64,000 nucleotides of DNA from Mycoplasma anserisalpingitidis (GTDB taxonomy: Bacteria > Bacillota_I > Bacilli_A > Mycoplasmatales > Metamycoplasmataceae): assembly GCF_007858495.1 (NCBI RefSeq), contig NZ_CP041663.1, positions 124,001 to 188,000 on the forward strand. The letters are read 5' to 3'. The notes beneath the pieces were generated by a model that was not told the origin of the DNA, did not search any database, and was given only the letters and a program-made list of their open reading frames with translations. Shown piece after piece: positions 17,828 to 32,200 of the stretch. The position numbers and the translations under genes were made by a program. How positions within the stretch are numbered: the first letter of the stretch is position 1; every line of letters begins with the position of its first letter.

Positions 17828-20800
17828 ATGAGTGTTAAAAATAAGAAATCTAAAATAATTTATACTTCAGCAGCTGTTTCTGCTGGTGTTGCTTTAGGAT
17901 TGGGAGCTTATACATTTTCAATTCATGAAAATAAACTCTTAAAAGATGATTCTAATAAGAACACTAAATTTGAAGAATTGATTTCTAAGAAAAATGAAAT
18001 TGAAAAACTAATTCAAGAATTAGGGGCAGAAAATGTTTCTGATGAATTGTTAAAACTTTATGATGAAATTGTTAACAAAATGGAATCTAATTCTGTTTCG
18101 GTTGATGAAGTTTTCGAGTTAGTTAATAAAACTGAATATTTAGTTGCTTTTGAAAAAGTTAGAGATGATATTAGAAATGATAGAACAACAGATAATTCAA
18201 TTGAAGATTTAAAGAAATTATTCAAAAATAGTTCTACAAAAGAAAAAGCAAGTGAATTGATTGATTTATACAAAGAACAAATCAAAAATGTTTCTTCTAA
18301 AGAAGACAAAAATCAATTATTAAATGAGTTAGAGAGTAAACTATTATCTCTTTATAATGAAGAGAATTTAATTAATGCCAACTTAGAAAAAACAATAATT
18401 AGAGCTAATGGACTACTTAATGATCCTAACTTTGTTATTTCAAATGATTTAAGAAGTCAAATTGAATCGCTTATTAAAAATGCTAATGATGCTGAGAACT
18501 TAGATGCAAATACTTCTGAGATTTTATCAAATAGATTAAATGATTTGATTGATTCAGCAATTACTGAAAACAACAAAAACATTTCAGAGTTCGAAAAACT
18601 TCGTAAAAAAGCAAATGCGGCATTAGAAAATTTAAAAACTCAAAATCTTGATCAATCAGTTAAACAAGAAATTGAAAAACAAATCAATGATTTAATTAAA
18701 TCAGCATCAGAGGCGCCTAACGAAGACAATTACTTCTTAAACTATGACTTATTAAACAAAAAACTTGATTCTATAATTGATAGTGCTTCAAAATATGACA
18801 AGTCTATTGAAGAATTAAAGGAAGAGTTAAGTAACAATCTAAATACTGATTTTGAATTTAGAAAAAATGAAGAGGCATTAAAAAATAAATTTAATGAATT
18901 AACAGAACAGTTATCTAACTCAGACTTAAACAACAAATCTAACTTAATCGATGCAATAAGAAAAGTAGAAGACTCAAAAAATAAAGTTTTAGCTTTAAGA
19001 AACGAATTTGATAAATCAAAAGATAAACTTAACAAGTTAATTAGTGAAGGAAAAGTAACAAGTGACTTTGCTAATATTCTTGATAATTTATTCAATTCAT
19101 TAACTTCAGAAGAATTAACGAATCTTGATTTTGACCAAACAGTTAATAACTTAGAAAAGAAATTAGCTGATTTTAATTCAAATATTAACAATCAACTTTT
19201 ACTTAAAGACGAAATTAATGATTCAATCAAGGATTTAAATGATTTAGTTACAAATGGACTAAATGTTGATAAAGAAGTTGCTAACAAACTTAAAGAGGAC
19301 TTAGAGGCTCTTAAAAATACTTATCCTAAGAATGAAGAAGAATTTAAACAAATGTTTAATAAATTCAATGAATTAAGCACTCAACTTAAAGATCTTCACA
19401 AAAAAGAATTGGCTGATTTAGCTGAAGCTAACAAAAAATACTTAGAAAAAGATTACATTGATGAAGATAGCAAAAAACGTCTTGAAGCTTTAATTAATTC
19501 TTCTGAATCTTTAGCAAACCCTAATTCTTCATCAGTTTTATCTCAAATTAAACCTAAAGAAGAATTATTAAGAGAATTTCTTAAAAACAATCAAAAACTT
19601 GAAAACAGATATGAATTCAATAATAATCTTGATGATTTTTGAAATTCAAGTATTGAAGGATTTGATAGTTCTAAGGTTGATGCAGATTTAGAAAAAAATG
19701 TAGACAAATTCTTTAGTGACTTAAAAGAGGAAATTAACTCAATTAATGAAGACAATTCATTAAGTAACGAAGAAAAACTAGAAAAAATTAATGAGTTGAT
19801 GAAAAAAGCTGAATTAGCTAAAAAGAATGCTGAAAAACTTAAAGATTATTCAGTGATTGCTAAGGAATCTCTTGAAGTTACAAATGAAATTGATCCAGTG
19901 TTACGTCAAGCTTTAAAAAATGCTGCAAAAGATATAACAGACACAATCTCAGCAAATAATGATAAAGTATTAGATTTAGATACTTTAAATGTTGATGAAA
20001 TGAGTGAAGAATTAAAAAATAAAATAAATGATTACAAAGAACTCAGAGATGCAATCATCGGAAATAGACTCTTTGAAGATACAATGAACAAAATCAATTA
20101 TGAGTTTGTTAATGATCGTGAAAATGATGAAGATACTCCAATGCAAACTGCATTAAAAAACAAGTTAAATGAAATTAAATCTAAGTTAGATAATCCTAAT
20201 ATTACTGAAGCTGAAAAAAGCAAACTTAATGATGAAATGATTACATTAAGAAATAATATCGCTACAGCTCATCAATTAGAAGTAGCTAACAAAAAATTAA
20301 AAATTGATGTAGAAAATTCTGAATACTATGACTTTGGTGATCACAAACCTGAAGATTTAATCAATGAAGCAAATAATTTAACAGATGTAATTGATAATTT
20401 AATTAAGGCTGAACAAACTAATCCTGATTACATTCTTTCACCTAATGATTCAAACAATAAATTAAAAGACAAATTAGATCAAGTTGAATACTTAGATGGA
20501 AAATTAAATAAAGAAGTTGCTCGTAATAACTTAGTTAATACAGTTGATAATATTAGTGTCAATAAAACTGATTTTGTTGGTGAACCTTTTGATACTATTA
20601 ATAAATCTATTGATGATTTAATTCAAGATTCAAAAGCTTATACAGATGCTAATAGTTCAAAAACTGCAGATGAAATTAATGATTTTAACTTTAGAGTGCA
20701 AGCTAATATAGAATTAGCACAAACATTAAATAATGCACAACAACAAATTAAAAACTTATCTGATGATAATAGAGATTTTATTCTTCAAAAAATGACTGAC

Positions 20801-23800
20801 ATAGCTTTAGCTAATAAAATAAATGCTGAAGATAGTTTTGCAACTATTCAAGAAAAAACTAAAAAAATAAGAGATGCTATTACTCAAATTAGTAATGAAA
20901 TTAAAGCTGAAGAAGCTCTTAAAGAATTAGATAAAGTATTCCCTAAACCTGATAGTGTTGATAATAGAGCTATATACTCTGAAGAACAAGAAAAATATCA
21001 AGAACTTTATGATGGACTTAAACAAAAATACGAAAACATTGTTAATGATGATAGTATAGTAAATAAAAATAGTAAGCTAATTGGTTTAATAACAGAAATT
21101 AATAAAGCTAAAAATAATGCTGAATTAGCTAAAAAGCAATTAGACACTAATTACAATAATCAAGTTCAACTTATTAAAACTGAACTTGAAAAATATAAAG
21201 AGTCTGCACTTAAAAATAATGTTAACCCATTATATTTAAGTAAATTGGAAGCTGAATTTAATAAATTAATTGATAATAGTAGTAAATCTACAACTACAAT
21301 GGAAGATTTAGCAAATATCAAAGATAAGATTAGATTTGAATATGCTAAAGATGAATTAGAAACAGCTAAAAAAGTTGTTGAAGATTTCATGGATGAAAGT
21401 TTCAATACTAATGCTGAAGTTGAAGAATTAAAAAATAAATACCAAAGCAATATTCAAGATACAATTAATCAAATTTACAATAGCGTTAAAGATAATCCTA
21501 ACGCTTCGCTTTCAGATTATTTAGAAGCTAAGAAATTAATTGATGCAGCAAAAAAATATGCTGAAGGTGCTAAAAATGTTATTGACAGAATTGTGGTTTT
21601 AGACGAAGATGCTAAAAAACCTGAAGAAGATAGAAAATATTCAATTAATTCACAACCTCTTAAAGATGCAATGGAAAAAAACCAAATCAGTTTTGATAAG
21701 TTAACCAATCCTGATTTTGAATCATTACTTCAAGATACAACCACTAAAACTAATAATATTGAAAAAGTATATAATGATTCTTTAACATTTAATGAGTTAA
21801 AGAATGACTTATTAGACAAAATTAGTGAATTCAATACTGAGTCACAATCAAATATAACAAGTGATTTAGATGATAAAGAATTTGCAACTGTTTTTGCTGA
21901 AACTATTAAAAAGATCAAAGATAAAGCGCTTAATATTAAATACGATCAACTTTCATCTGATTCAAATTCATTAGAAACAGCAAAGAGTGAATTATTAGAT
22001 GTTGAACAAGAATTAAAAGCTCTTAAATCTAATTTTGAACTAATTCAAAAAGCTTCAAATTCAGCAAGAGTAGCTCAGGATGAAATTGATGCTATTGCAA
22101 AATTAAATCCAGCATCAGAAATTCAAACAAAAATTAAAGAAAAACTTGAATCTTTAGCAGAATTACAAAGAGAAACATATGATGGTCAAGATGTAAGTGC
22201 TGACAAAATTAACAAAACTTCAACAGAAATTACAAGTTTAGTAACAATTCTTAAAAACATTAGAGAATTTGATGTTAAATTATCTAATTTACAAAATAAA
22301 ATAACTTCAAACTTAAATCTTAATGATGTTCAAGTTACAAATAGTACTACAAATATTAAAAATAATTTACCACTAGTTTCTAGTGACGCTCAAACTAGAG
22401 TTAATTCATATTTAACTCATTTAAGAGAATCAATGGATAATTTAGGTAAAGATTTAGAAAACATTAATGTAACAAAAATTACTCAATTAAACAAAAACTT
22501 ATCTTCATTTAGTGATTTAGTTGAATTGCAAATTACTAATATTGCGAAATATAATGAAATTAAGTCAAATGTTGATAAAGCAACAAGTGATAATGAAAAG
22601 AAAATTCACGAATGATCATATAAATTCCTCGGTGATTCAATTATTAAATCTGCTTTAATTGATGTAAATGATAATGAAGTTGTATTTAATAGTAACTTAA
22701 ATATCTTGGACATTGAATCAAAAGAAAAAGCTCGTATTTACAAGGACAGACTTGAAGATTTTAAAGCTGTTAGTGAATATAAAGACGAAATGCTTAAAAA
22801 ATTCACAGTTGCTGGAAGAGATACTGATTTACACAATGAACTTAAAACTGCATTAACAGCAGCGTATGATAAAACTCTTGAAGAGATGGCCTTTAATGGT
22901 ACTAAAGATACTGATATTAATCCTGAAATTAAAGATAAGTCAAATTACCAATTTACTCAATCTATTGAAACACAAACAAATAATTTACTTATTTTCTCAT
23001 CAGATAAAAAACAAAGTCTTAACTTAATTCATGTTCAAGTAGATAAATATATTGCTGGAGTTGAATTAATTAACGAAAAAGTTGTTAAAGCTAATGGGGA
23101 TTTCCAAAACCTTAAAAATAATCCTCAATATAGTAAATTACCAATCATTTCTGCATTTATTACTGAAACTGAAAGATTAGTTGAAGAAAATAAAAATGCT
23201 TGAGTAGTAGATATCTCTCCTACATCAATTAATTCTAAAAAAGAAGCACTTGAAAACTATTTATTAAGAATTGATTTATTAAATGCATATGCTAAAGCTA
23301 AAATTAGTTTAGAAAATGATATTACTAATGGTACTTTAACAGCAGCTGAAGGTGCTCCATTACAAAAAATTATTACTAATCTTGAAAATGAAATTCAAAA
23401 TATTTCAGGAAATAAATCTCAAAGTTATTATGATTCTTTAAAAGAAAAATACTTAGAAGGTAATACTGAAACTTCTCTTAAGAAAGCTAAAGCAAATACA
23501 TTAAGTTTAAAAACTGAAATTAAAAATGCTGAAACTGTTAAAGCTAAATATGAAGAGTACAAAAAACTTCACCCTAACTTTGTTGGAAGTGCTGATATGA
23601 TCGCTCTTTATGCTAAGTTAGATCAAATCATCGCTACAGCTAAAACTAATATTACAAATATTGATAATAGAAATGAAAAAGAAAAAGAAAGTTCTATTTC
23701 TGCTATTAATGATAGTGCCTTTGGTATTATTGCCGAATTACAAGACAAAAAATTAACTGAAGCAAAACAACTTCTTAGAGAATCAAATAGAATTAATAGC

Positions 23801-26206
23801 TTTATGGCTGTTGAATATACTCAAACTAATAGTCCAAAATTAAATGACTTTGATGCAATAGCTATTCAAACATTAGACAGTTTAACTGTACCTTCACTTT
23901 CAAACTTTGATTGAATTAACAATACAAATGATTTAATGAATGCTGCTAGAGAAAAAATTAAACAACAAAAAACAGCATTATTCAATTTTGAAAGAAGTCA
24001 AATTGTTGAATCAATTAAAAAATCAAAATTATATAGAGATTTATTCAAAAATGGAATTAACAATATTTATACAAGCGAAGCTTTAAAAACAATTGCCGGT
24101 ATTAGTGAAGTTCAATACAAAAATATTGATGATGCATTAAATGAAATAGGTGATGAAGCAAATATCAATATCCCTGATACTGATAAAGATTTTGCAGATG
24201 AAAATTATAAAACCCACATTTATAACGACATTAGAAGTAAGAAAATTAAATTAGATAATGCTTACAATAGTATTAAGTCTACTTCAAGAATCACTTTAAA
24301 TAACCTTAAAGATGCTTATGATAAATTCAATACTCAAGTTACTACTAATGGAACTAATGATGCTAAAACTATTAAAGATTATTTAAATGCTGAATCTAAA
24401 TTTGATAACAGCAATTTACAAACTTTAATTACTGAATATACTTCTAAAGTTAATGCATTTGCTACTACTGATGTTTTACCAACATTAGAAGAAGAAAAAG
24501 CAAAAGATTACAATGATGTATTCACTGGTTACAAAACTTTCTTAACAAAATTAATTGATGATAAGTTAGCTTATGAAAAATTATTATTTAAAGACACTAA
24601 TTCACTTAAGACTATATTAAATACTTATATTAATAATAGAAAAGATGTTGAAAAATTATTAGAATTAATTGCTGGTGATAATTACAAAACACTAGTTCAA
24701 AACAATGATAAATCTAAACCATTCTATGAATTTATACAAAAATACAACGATAAATACGCTTCAATTAAGAATATTATTGATTCAATGAATGCAAATATAA
24801 TTGAAACTTCAAAAATTTCTACCGCTGAAGCAACATATTATTTAACAAGTGCATATAATGCAACTATTAAATATAGAGATTGATTAAATGAAAGAGTTAA
24901 CTTCGAAAACTTATTCTTAGAATTGACTAATTTAGTAAATCCGAGTGATTCAACTTCATATCGTTATTCATATTCAGAAATTAAAGATGGTAATATTTTA
25001 GAAAACTTCATTACTGATATTGATAATGAAGCGGCCAATAAAACATCAATTACAGTTAATGGTGATTCTAAAGAAGCTATATTATTAAATGGAAAAACAA
25101 AATTATTAAACTACTTTAATGCCTACTCAATTCTTAAAAATAGTATAAATGACTTAATTTTTAATACTGATAACATTAAAGTTTACATTTATAAAAATAA
25201 TTCATCTGATAAGTGAATTGAAACAGTATTCCAATCAGATACAAGATATAAAAATGCAAAATACAATCTTGCAATTGTTTTTGACTCTAGTGTAGCAAAT
25301 AATACATACTTTAATGGTGTTCCTCAAATGGTTTATACATATCCAAATGTTCAAACTAAATTCAAAACTCTTGAATATGGAGTTATAACTAAAGATTTAT
25401 TACCTTTTGTTGGTAAAGGTTACGCTGGTTCAAGTGTTAATACTGAAGATGAAAGAAGACGTCTTTTCAAATTCTCTGAAGCTGGTTGAACTGATGGTAA
25501 TGCTTTGTCTAAATTACTTGAAGCATTTAGAATTAGTGTTCCTGGTGATAAGGTATATACAATTTCTGACTATTCAACTACTAAGAGTGTTAAATACACT
25601 CCTACAAAAACTGTAGAAATCCCAACAGGACCACATACGGTTTCTAGTGGTATTTATTTTGTTGCTAACGCTAACCAAAATGTTACTATTGATAGTAAAC
25701 AATATAATTCTGACGAAGATGTAAAATTATCATTTATCTCAACATATTCATTTGATGATCATGGTGATATTGCTTGACTTCCAACCTCTATTTGTATACC
25801 TCTTTTCGAAGATTTAGGTAACGGAACAAAATCTATTGCATTAATGGTTATGAAATGACAATTTGAACCAGTTGCGGATGTAAGTAAATACTCAAATACC
25901 GATTCATTCTATGTTTATTCACAGTGAGGTGTTTATTCTTTCCTTGGAACTTTAAAAGAAAATAACACATATGGGATCGATTATTTAATAAGAAATACAG
26001 ACACTAAAGAAGATAAACTTAATAAAGTTCTTAAATTCGCTGATCAATTCTTGACAGAAAACGCATTAAAAGATTCTGATGTTCCAACCACAACAAACTA
26101 TACTTCAATTAAAGCAGGAAATTATTTAATAAATGGTGCTGGTCCAGCTAAATTATTTGATAATTTCAATATCATTATTAAACTAAATAAGGAAACTGGA
26201 GAATAG
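17828..26206 (+). CDS. Giant coiled-coil surface protein A1
   Basis: 2,792-aa protein encoded by one frame with numerous TGA (Trp) codons; it is intact from ATG to TAG. Residues about 8-32 (IIYTSAAVSAGVALGLGAYTF) form a hydrophobic anchor or signal after a basic start, with no lipobox Cys. The body is almost entirely predicted helix, rich in Lys, Glu, Asn, Leu and Asp, with heptad-like spacing, and contains IKSKLDNPNITEAEKSKLN. The last 330 residues differ: they carry most Trp/aromatic residues and the motif EAGWTDGNALS, then FDDHGDIAWLPTSICIPLF. It is paralogous along its whole length to A2 (34862-43402). It is followed 12 bp later by B1 with its own AAAGGT, forming an operon. I do not recognise the family. 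An extended surface adhesin or fibril is an inference from anchor, size and composition. Confidence 0.85.
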
Positions 26207-26218
26207 AAAGGTAAAATC

Positions 26219-29200
26219 ATGAAAAAAAGTAAAATTATATTAAACACCACTCTTGGTGTTGCTTTTGGAGTTGCTGCAGGTACACTTGGATTAAACATAG
26301 GTTTACACACAAAAACCATCGAAGATTCATCATCAAAAGCTACTCTTAAAGATTTGAAGAATTTATTGCAAAATTCTACTGAAAGTTTTAAATTCCTTAA
26401 AAACGATAAGTTAAATAGTTCAATTGAATCTACAATAGAATTACTTGATAAAAATGTATCTGCATTGGATAAATTACAAAGTTTAAATAATACTAGAGAA
26501 TCTGTTCTAGATAATTTAATTGAAAATTTTCCTGATAGCATTAAACCTAGTGAAAATCAATTTCTCCAAGATTTACTTAAAAACCAAGCTTCATTTATAA
26601 CTGAGAGTGATTTAAGAAATGAATTCCTTAAAAATAATCAAGAGTTAATCGATGAAATTATCAAGAATGCAAATATTCCTAATAATTCAGAAAAAACTAA
26701 AGAATTATTAAATCAATATAAAGAGAATTTAAATGCTCAACTTCAAAAACAAGATGAATTGTTTAAACCTTATATAGATTATATTAATGGTATTTTAGGT
26801 GAGGGTGATTCTAGGTTAGATGAATCTGAAATTGATGCAATTTATAAACAATATGAAGATTTGATTTTATCTAAAGATCTTAATGTAAACTCTTTAGAAA
26901 CTCTTAAAAACCAAATTGAAGAATATAAAAATAATAAAGCACAGGATAGTGAAATTCAAGCTAAAAAAGAATCTGTAAAAGAATTATTACAACAAAACAA
27001 AGATTTAGCAAATAACCCTGATAAAGAATTAATTAAAGATATTGAATCTAAATTAGAAAACAGCTCTTCTTTAGAAGAATTAGAATTATTTGAAAAATTA
27101 TTAAATAATAATTTAGTGCATAATTCAGACTTACAAAAACCAGTTAGTGAATTAAAAAATACTCTTAAAGAACTTATTAGTAGTAATCCTTTAACTATTT
27201 TCAAAGATGAATTCAATAAATTAAATAATTTAACACCTGAAATGATTGATTCAATTGATGATGTTAATGAATTAGCTAAGTTAAAGGATAAATACTTAGA
27301 TGATTTAGTTTATTTTGAACATGCTGAAAATAAATTTAACGAAATATCTAATTACTTAGATAATTCTTCAATAAATGTTGATATTAAAAAAGCTGATTAT
27401 GATAAGCTAAAAGAACAACTTGATTTATCAAATCTTTTTAAAGGTGTTGATTCAGGTAAGGATTTAAAAGATAAAATTGACTCAATTAATCTAGATTACA
27501 ATAAAGTTAAGAATAATTCATTATTAGCAAATAAACAATTAGATCAGTTGTTAAAAGACTTAGAATTTTTTGATAAATATCCTGATACAAAAAATACTGT
27601 TCAAATTTCAAATGATTTAATTAAAGAAAAAATTGCTAATGCTCAAAATAACAATTCAATTGATTCATTAGATTTAGATGTTTACTCTAGAATGCTTCAA
27701 GAAGAATTGAGACAAAATGCAAAAGAACAACTTGCTTATCTTGAAGAAAAAGCTGCAAAAATTGCAGACAGTTTATCCGGAATGTCTGATCCAGTAAGTC
27801 AAGCTATTCTTGAAAAAATTAATCAATTAAATGCTGAATCAGCAAAAATTAGTAGTCAATATTCTCCTTCAAGTACAAATAACTTAAAAGAACAAATTTT
27901 AAAATATGATTTCTTAGGTAATATTGATGAATTATTAAAATTAAATAATCAAATTTACGCAAAAAACGCTGATATCGCAAAACAAGCTGACACTATTTTT
28001 CCTCAAGCTACTAGAGATGATGAGTTGTATGTAAATACTAAGAAAGAATTGGCTAATATTAATGATTTTGTAAATAATATTAAAAACGATTTATCTGTTT
28101 TAGATTCTCCTGAAAAATTTGCAGAATTAATTGATTCTCTTAAAGAAAAACAAAAAGAACAAGAAATTATTGAAAAAAATCTTAAAGAAAAAAATAAATT
28201 AGAAAATCTTCTTAAAGATTTCGCTAATAGAAATGATTATGTCGATGCTAATCCAGAAATTAAAGATAGAGTTCAAGCGGAATTAGATCAAATCAACTCT
28301 GAAGTTGAAGAACTTAAAAAACAACTTGAAAATCCTTCGATTGACAATGCTAAAGCTAAAGAAATAATTCAAGAGATTGAAAATAAAGTTAACAAACAAA
28401 AAGAAATTGTTAATTTAGCTATTTCTGAAAATGAACTTGAAAAAACTTTAGATCAAATCAACAAAAACTACCCTGATGATGGTGTTGATGCAAATAATAG
28501 TCGTGGTGAAGGTGGATTAAGAAAACACTATGAATCTATTAAAGCTAAAATCTTAGACCCAAATATTAGTGATGCTGAAAGAGATAATTTAATCGCAGAT
28601 TTAGTTGAAATTAGAGATACCGCACCTAGAATTAAAGAACTTGAAGACGCTAGAGATAAACTTGAAAATGCAATTGATAATGCTAAAAGCACTGAACATG
28701 GAAGAATTACTGATTCTAAATTATCTTCAAGTGAATCTAGATTAAAAGAAGTAAATGCCATTATTGAAAAAATGCTTTCAAGTGAATTACCTACTTTAGC
28801 TCAACTCGAAGACGCAACTAATTCTTCAAATAAACAAGCCGACTTATTAGATTTAGCTATTAAACAAGATAAAATTGTTTTAGCAAACGATAAACTACAA
28901 TCAGAAAATAAAAATATTGATGATCCAGATTACTTAGCTATTAAAAAATCATTTGACAAAATTAATGGTTTTGCTAATAGTGAATCAAGTAAAAATGATT
29001 TAAATCAAATTTATGAATCTGCTGCAAAAATTGAAAATATGGTTCCTCTTGCAAAAGAGTTAAATAATTTATATGATTTTATTCAATCTATTAAAGATGA
29101 ACCTAAATATGATATTTTAGAAAAACAAGCTAGAGATTTATTACAAAGATCATTATTTAATCAAGATAAAAGTGCTTCACAAATTCTTGATAATATCAAT

Positions 29201-32200
29201 GAAATTAAAGAATCATTAAAAGTTTACGAAGCTAAAAAACAATTAAATGAAGAAATTGAAAAATTAGATGAAATTTTTGATGATTCCGATGAAAACAACA
29301 AAGAATCAGACAAAGCTATTTATGCTGAAATTAAGAAAACTGCTGAAGCGTTAAAAACTCAAAACAACGCGTTATTTGATTCACCATATGAAACTGAAAA
29401 TTCAATTAAACAAGCAATAGAAGAATTAATTAAGCAAAGAGAAAAATTACTTGAAGATAAAAAGGTAGCTAAAGAAGAATTTGATCTTGCCGTTCAAAAA
29501 ACTGAAGAGAAAGTTAAAGATTACACTTCTAATACTATTCCTCAAGATAAAGATGGTCATAACAATTATAGTTATGATAAATTTGAAGAAATTCAAAATG
29601 GTTTTGATGATAGAAAAGTTAAACCTGATGCTACTTTAGAAGAGATTAAACAAATAAATCAAAATCTTGATAAGGCCTTCAAATATGATCAAGCAAATAA
29701 TGCTATTAAAGATTTAGAAGATTTTATTGCTAATGCAACAAATATAAACGCTTTATCAAATGACCCAGTTTTAGGTAAAGTTAAGGAACAACTAGATAAC
29801 TTAGTAACAAGCTTAAAATCTGAATTAATTAAACCTGAAAACTTTAGTCTTGATTCATTGAATAAAATTAAAGAACAAGCTACTAATGCTTTAAGACTTG
29901 CTAAAGAACAAGAATCTCCAGTAATGGAAAAAATTAAGGAATTCCAAAATAATCCTGCTAAACAAAAAGATTATGAAGCATTAGTTTCTGCTATAAATAA
30001 ATCTCTTCCAAGAGAACCTTATGAAAATGAAATCCTTAAACAAAATTACGATCGTTTAGTTTCCGAAACAAATAATGTTCTTGAACTTAGTGATTTAAGA
30101 GACACTAATATTAAAACTTTAGGAAGTAAGACTGAACCATTAACCGGTTTATATAAACAAGCAAAAGATTTATTGGGTAATGCTGATATAACAGATCAAA
30201 AAGCATATGAAGAATTCGTTAAAGAACTTGATAAATTAAGTGAAGAAAACAAAAATTCTAAAGATAAAGTTAGTGTTGAAGAAATAAGATCAAAATTAGC
30301 TGAATTAGAGCAAAGATTAGAACCACTTAAAAAATTAGCTGCAGCTGTTAAACAAGAAGCTAACGCCAAAGAATTAATTAAATCTTCTACAAATCATGAA
30401 ATTACACAAGATTTCCTTAATAAGTTCATTCCATCAATTGATAAAAATATTGCTGATTCTAAAGCTATGTATATGAATCCTAAGGTTTCAAGTGATTTAC
30501 TTGAATCCAAAGCAAATCAATTGAATGATCCTTCTAGTTATTCGCATGTAAAAGAAATTAATGAGGCTCTTGAATTATCTAAAAAAGTTACTACTTTAAT
30601 GAATAGAATTAAATCTGAGTCTACATTAAATCCTGAAATTGAATATCATGAATATGAACAAGTAAGTGGAAATAAACAAAATTACGATAATTGAACAAAA
30701 TGATTCAAGGAATTACTTACAAGCTTCTATAACCAAAGAAACGAAGAAAATTATGACAATTTAACTTTAGTTTTAGGTAGAGCTGAAGAATTATTCAACA
30801 AGCAAAAAGAAGTTTCTGACAAAATAACAACTAGAAAAACTGATGTGGCTAGCTACAAAGGATATCAAACTGATGTTGATTATCTAGTTAAAAAATTATG
30901 AGATTCTACTCCTATTACTTATACTTCTGAAGCATCGACTGATGCTTGAAAAGAGCAACTTTCAAATAGAGTTAAAACACTTGATGCAATCCTAGCAACT
31001 GAAGAATCTAACCACACTTCAAGAACTGAAATTTATAATTTAATTAATCAATTTAAATCTGAAAAAGTAGAAAATCTTGCTTCAGAAAATGAAAAATTAA
31101 GAAGTGCACTTTTAGATAGAATTTCAAAAATTGAAGAAAAGAATATTTCATCCTTAAATGGAGATTCGTTAAAAGTTGGTTTAACAACCGAAACATTTGA
31201 AGAAATTAGAGCTCAATTAGATGTTTTAACTAACATTTTTGATAAAGCTACTGAATTATCTTCACGTGTTAAAGTTGCTAGAGATATGATTATTAATTTC
31301 TCATCAACTCAAGATTCAAAATTAAGAGCGGAACTAGAAAAACTTAAATCTAAATGTGATGTAATCGATACTAAATACTCACAATATAATTCAGTTGAAA
31401 AAGTAGATAGTAAAGTTGATATTTTAACTGACTTAAACGATTTAAATAGAATATTAGTTAATATTGAATTTGTTTCAGAAAGATCTAAAGCAGAGTCTGC
31501 AATCAATTCTAATTTAGAGTTAACTTCTGAAGAAAAACAAGTTATTCTTAATATCTTAGATGGTGCACAATCTGATTTTGAAAATCAAATTAGAGTCTCA
31601 ACAGTTGAACAATACAACGATGTAATTAATGACATAAAAGCTAGATATTTCAACACAACAATCTCTTCTTCAGCAACTGAAGTCCTTGTTGGAGAACCTA
31701 CACAGGTTTACCAAATCCTTTCAAACTCAGTTACAGTTAAGAAATATATTATTTATGCTAATAATATTCTTTCATATGAAATGTTATTATCAAACGATCC
31801 AAACAAATTAATCGATTCAGAAGAAACTCATCAAGCATATGCACAATTAAAACAAGCTGTTCAACAAGCAAGTTCAACCATCAAAAGTGGATTTATCGAC
31901 GAAAGTGCTAAAAAAGAAAAATTTGATTTATTAAAAGAAAAGTTAGAATTAGTAAATCAATCTAAAAAAGCAGATATTCAAAAATTATTAGATAGAGCAG
32001 ATGAACTTAAGAGTTATATGGAAACAGCTGATTCTTACGGTCAAACTTATAATGTTAAGGATACTTTTACCCAAAAAGCAAAAACTGATGTTGAAGATGC
32101 AAGAACTAAATTTGAAAGTGAAAATATCACTATTGGTGAATTAAATGAAGTTTTAATTGCCGCAGATACAGAAATCAAAAACCAAGTTTTAGCTTTATTT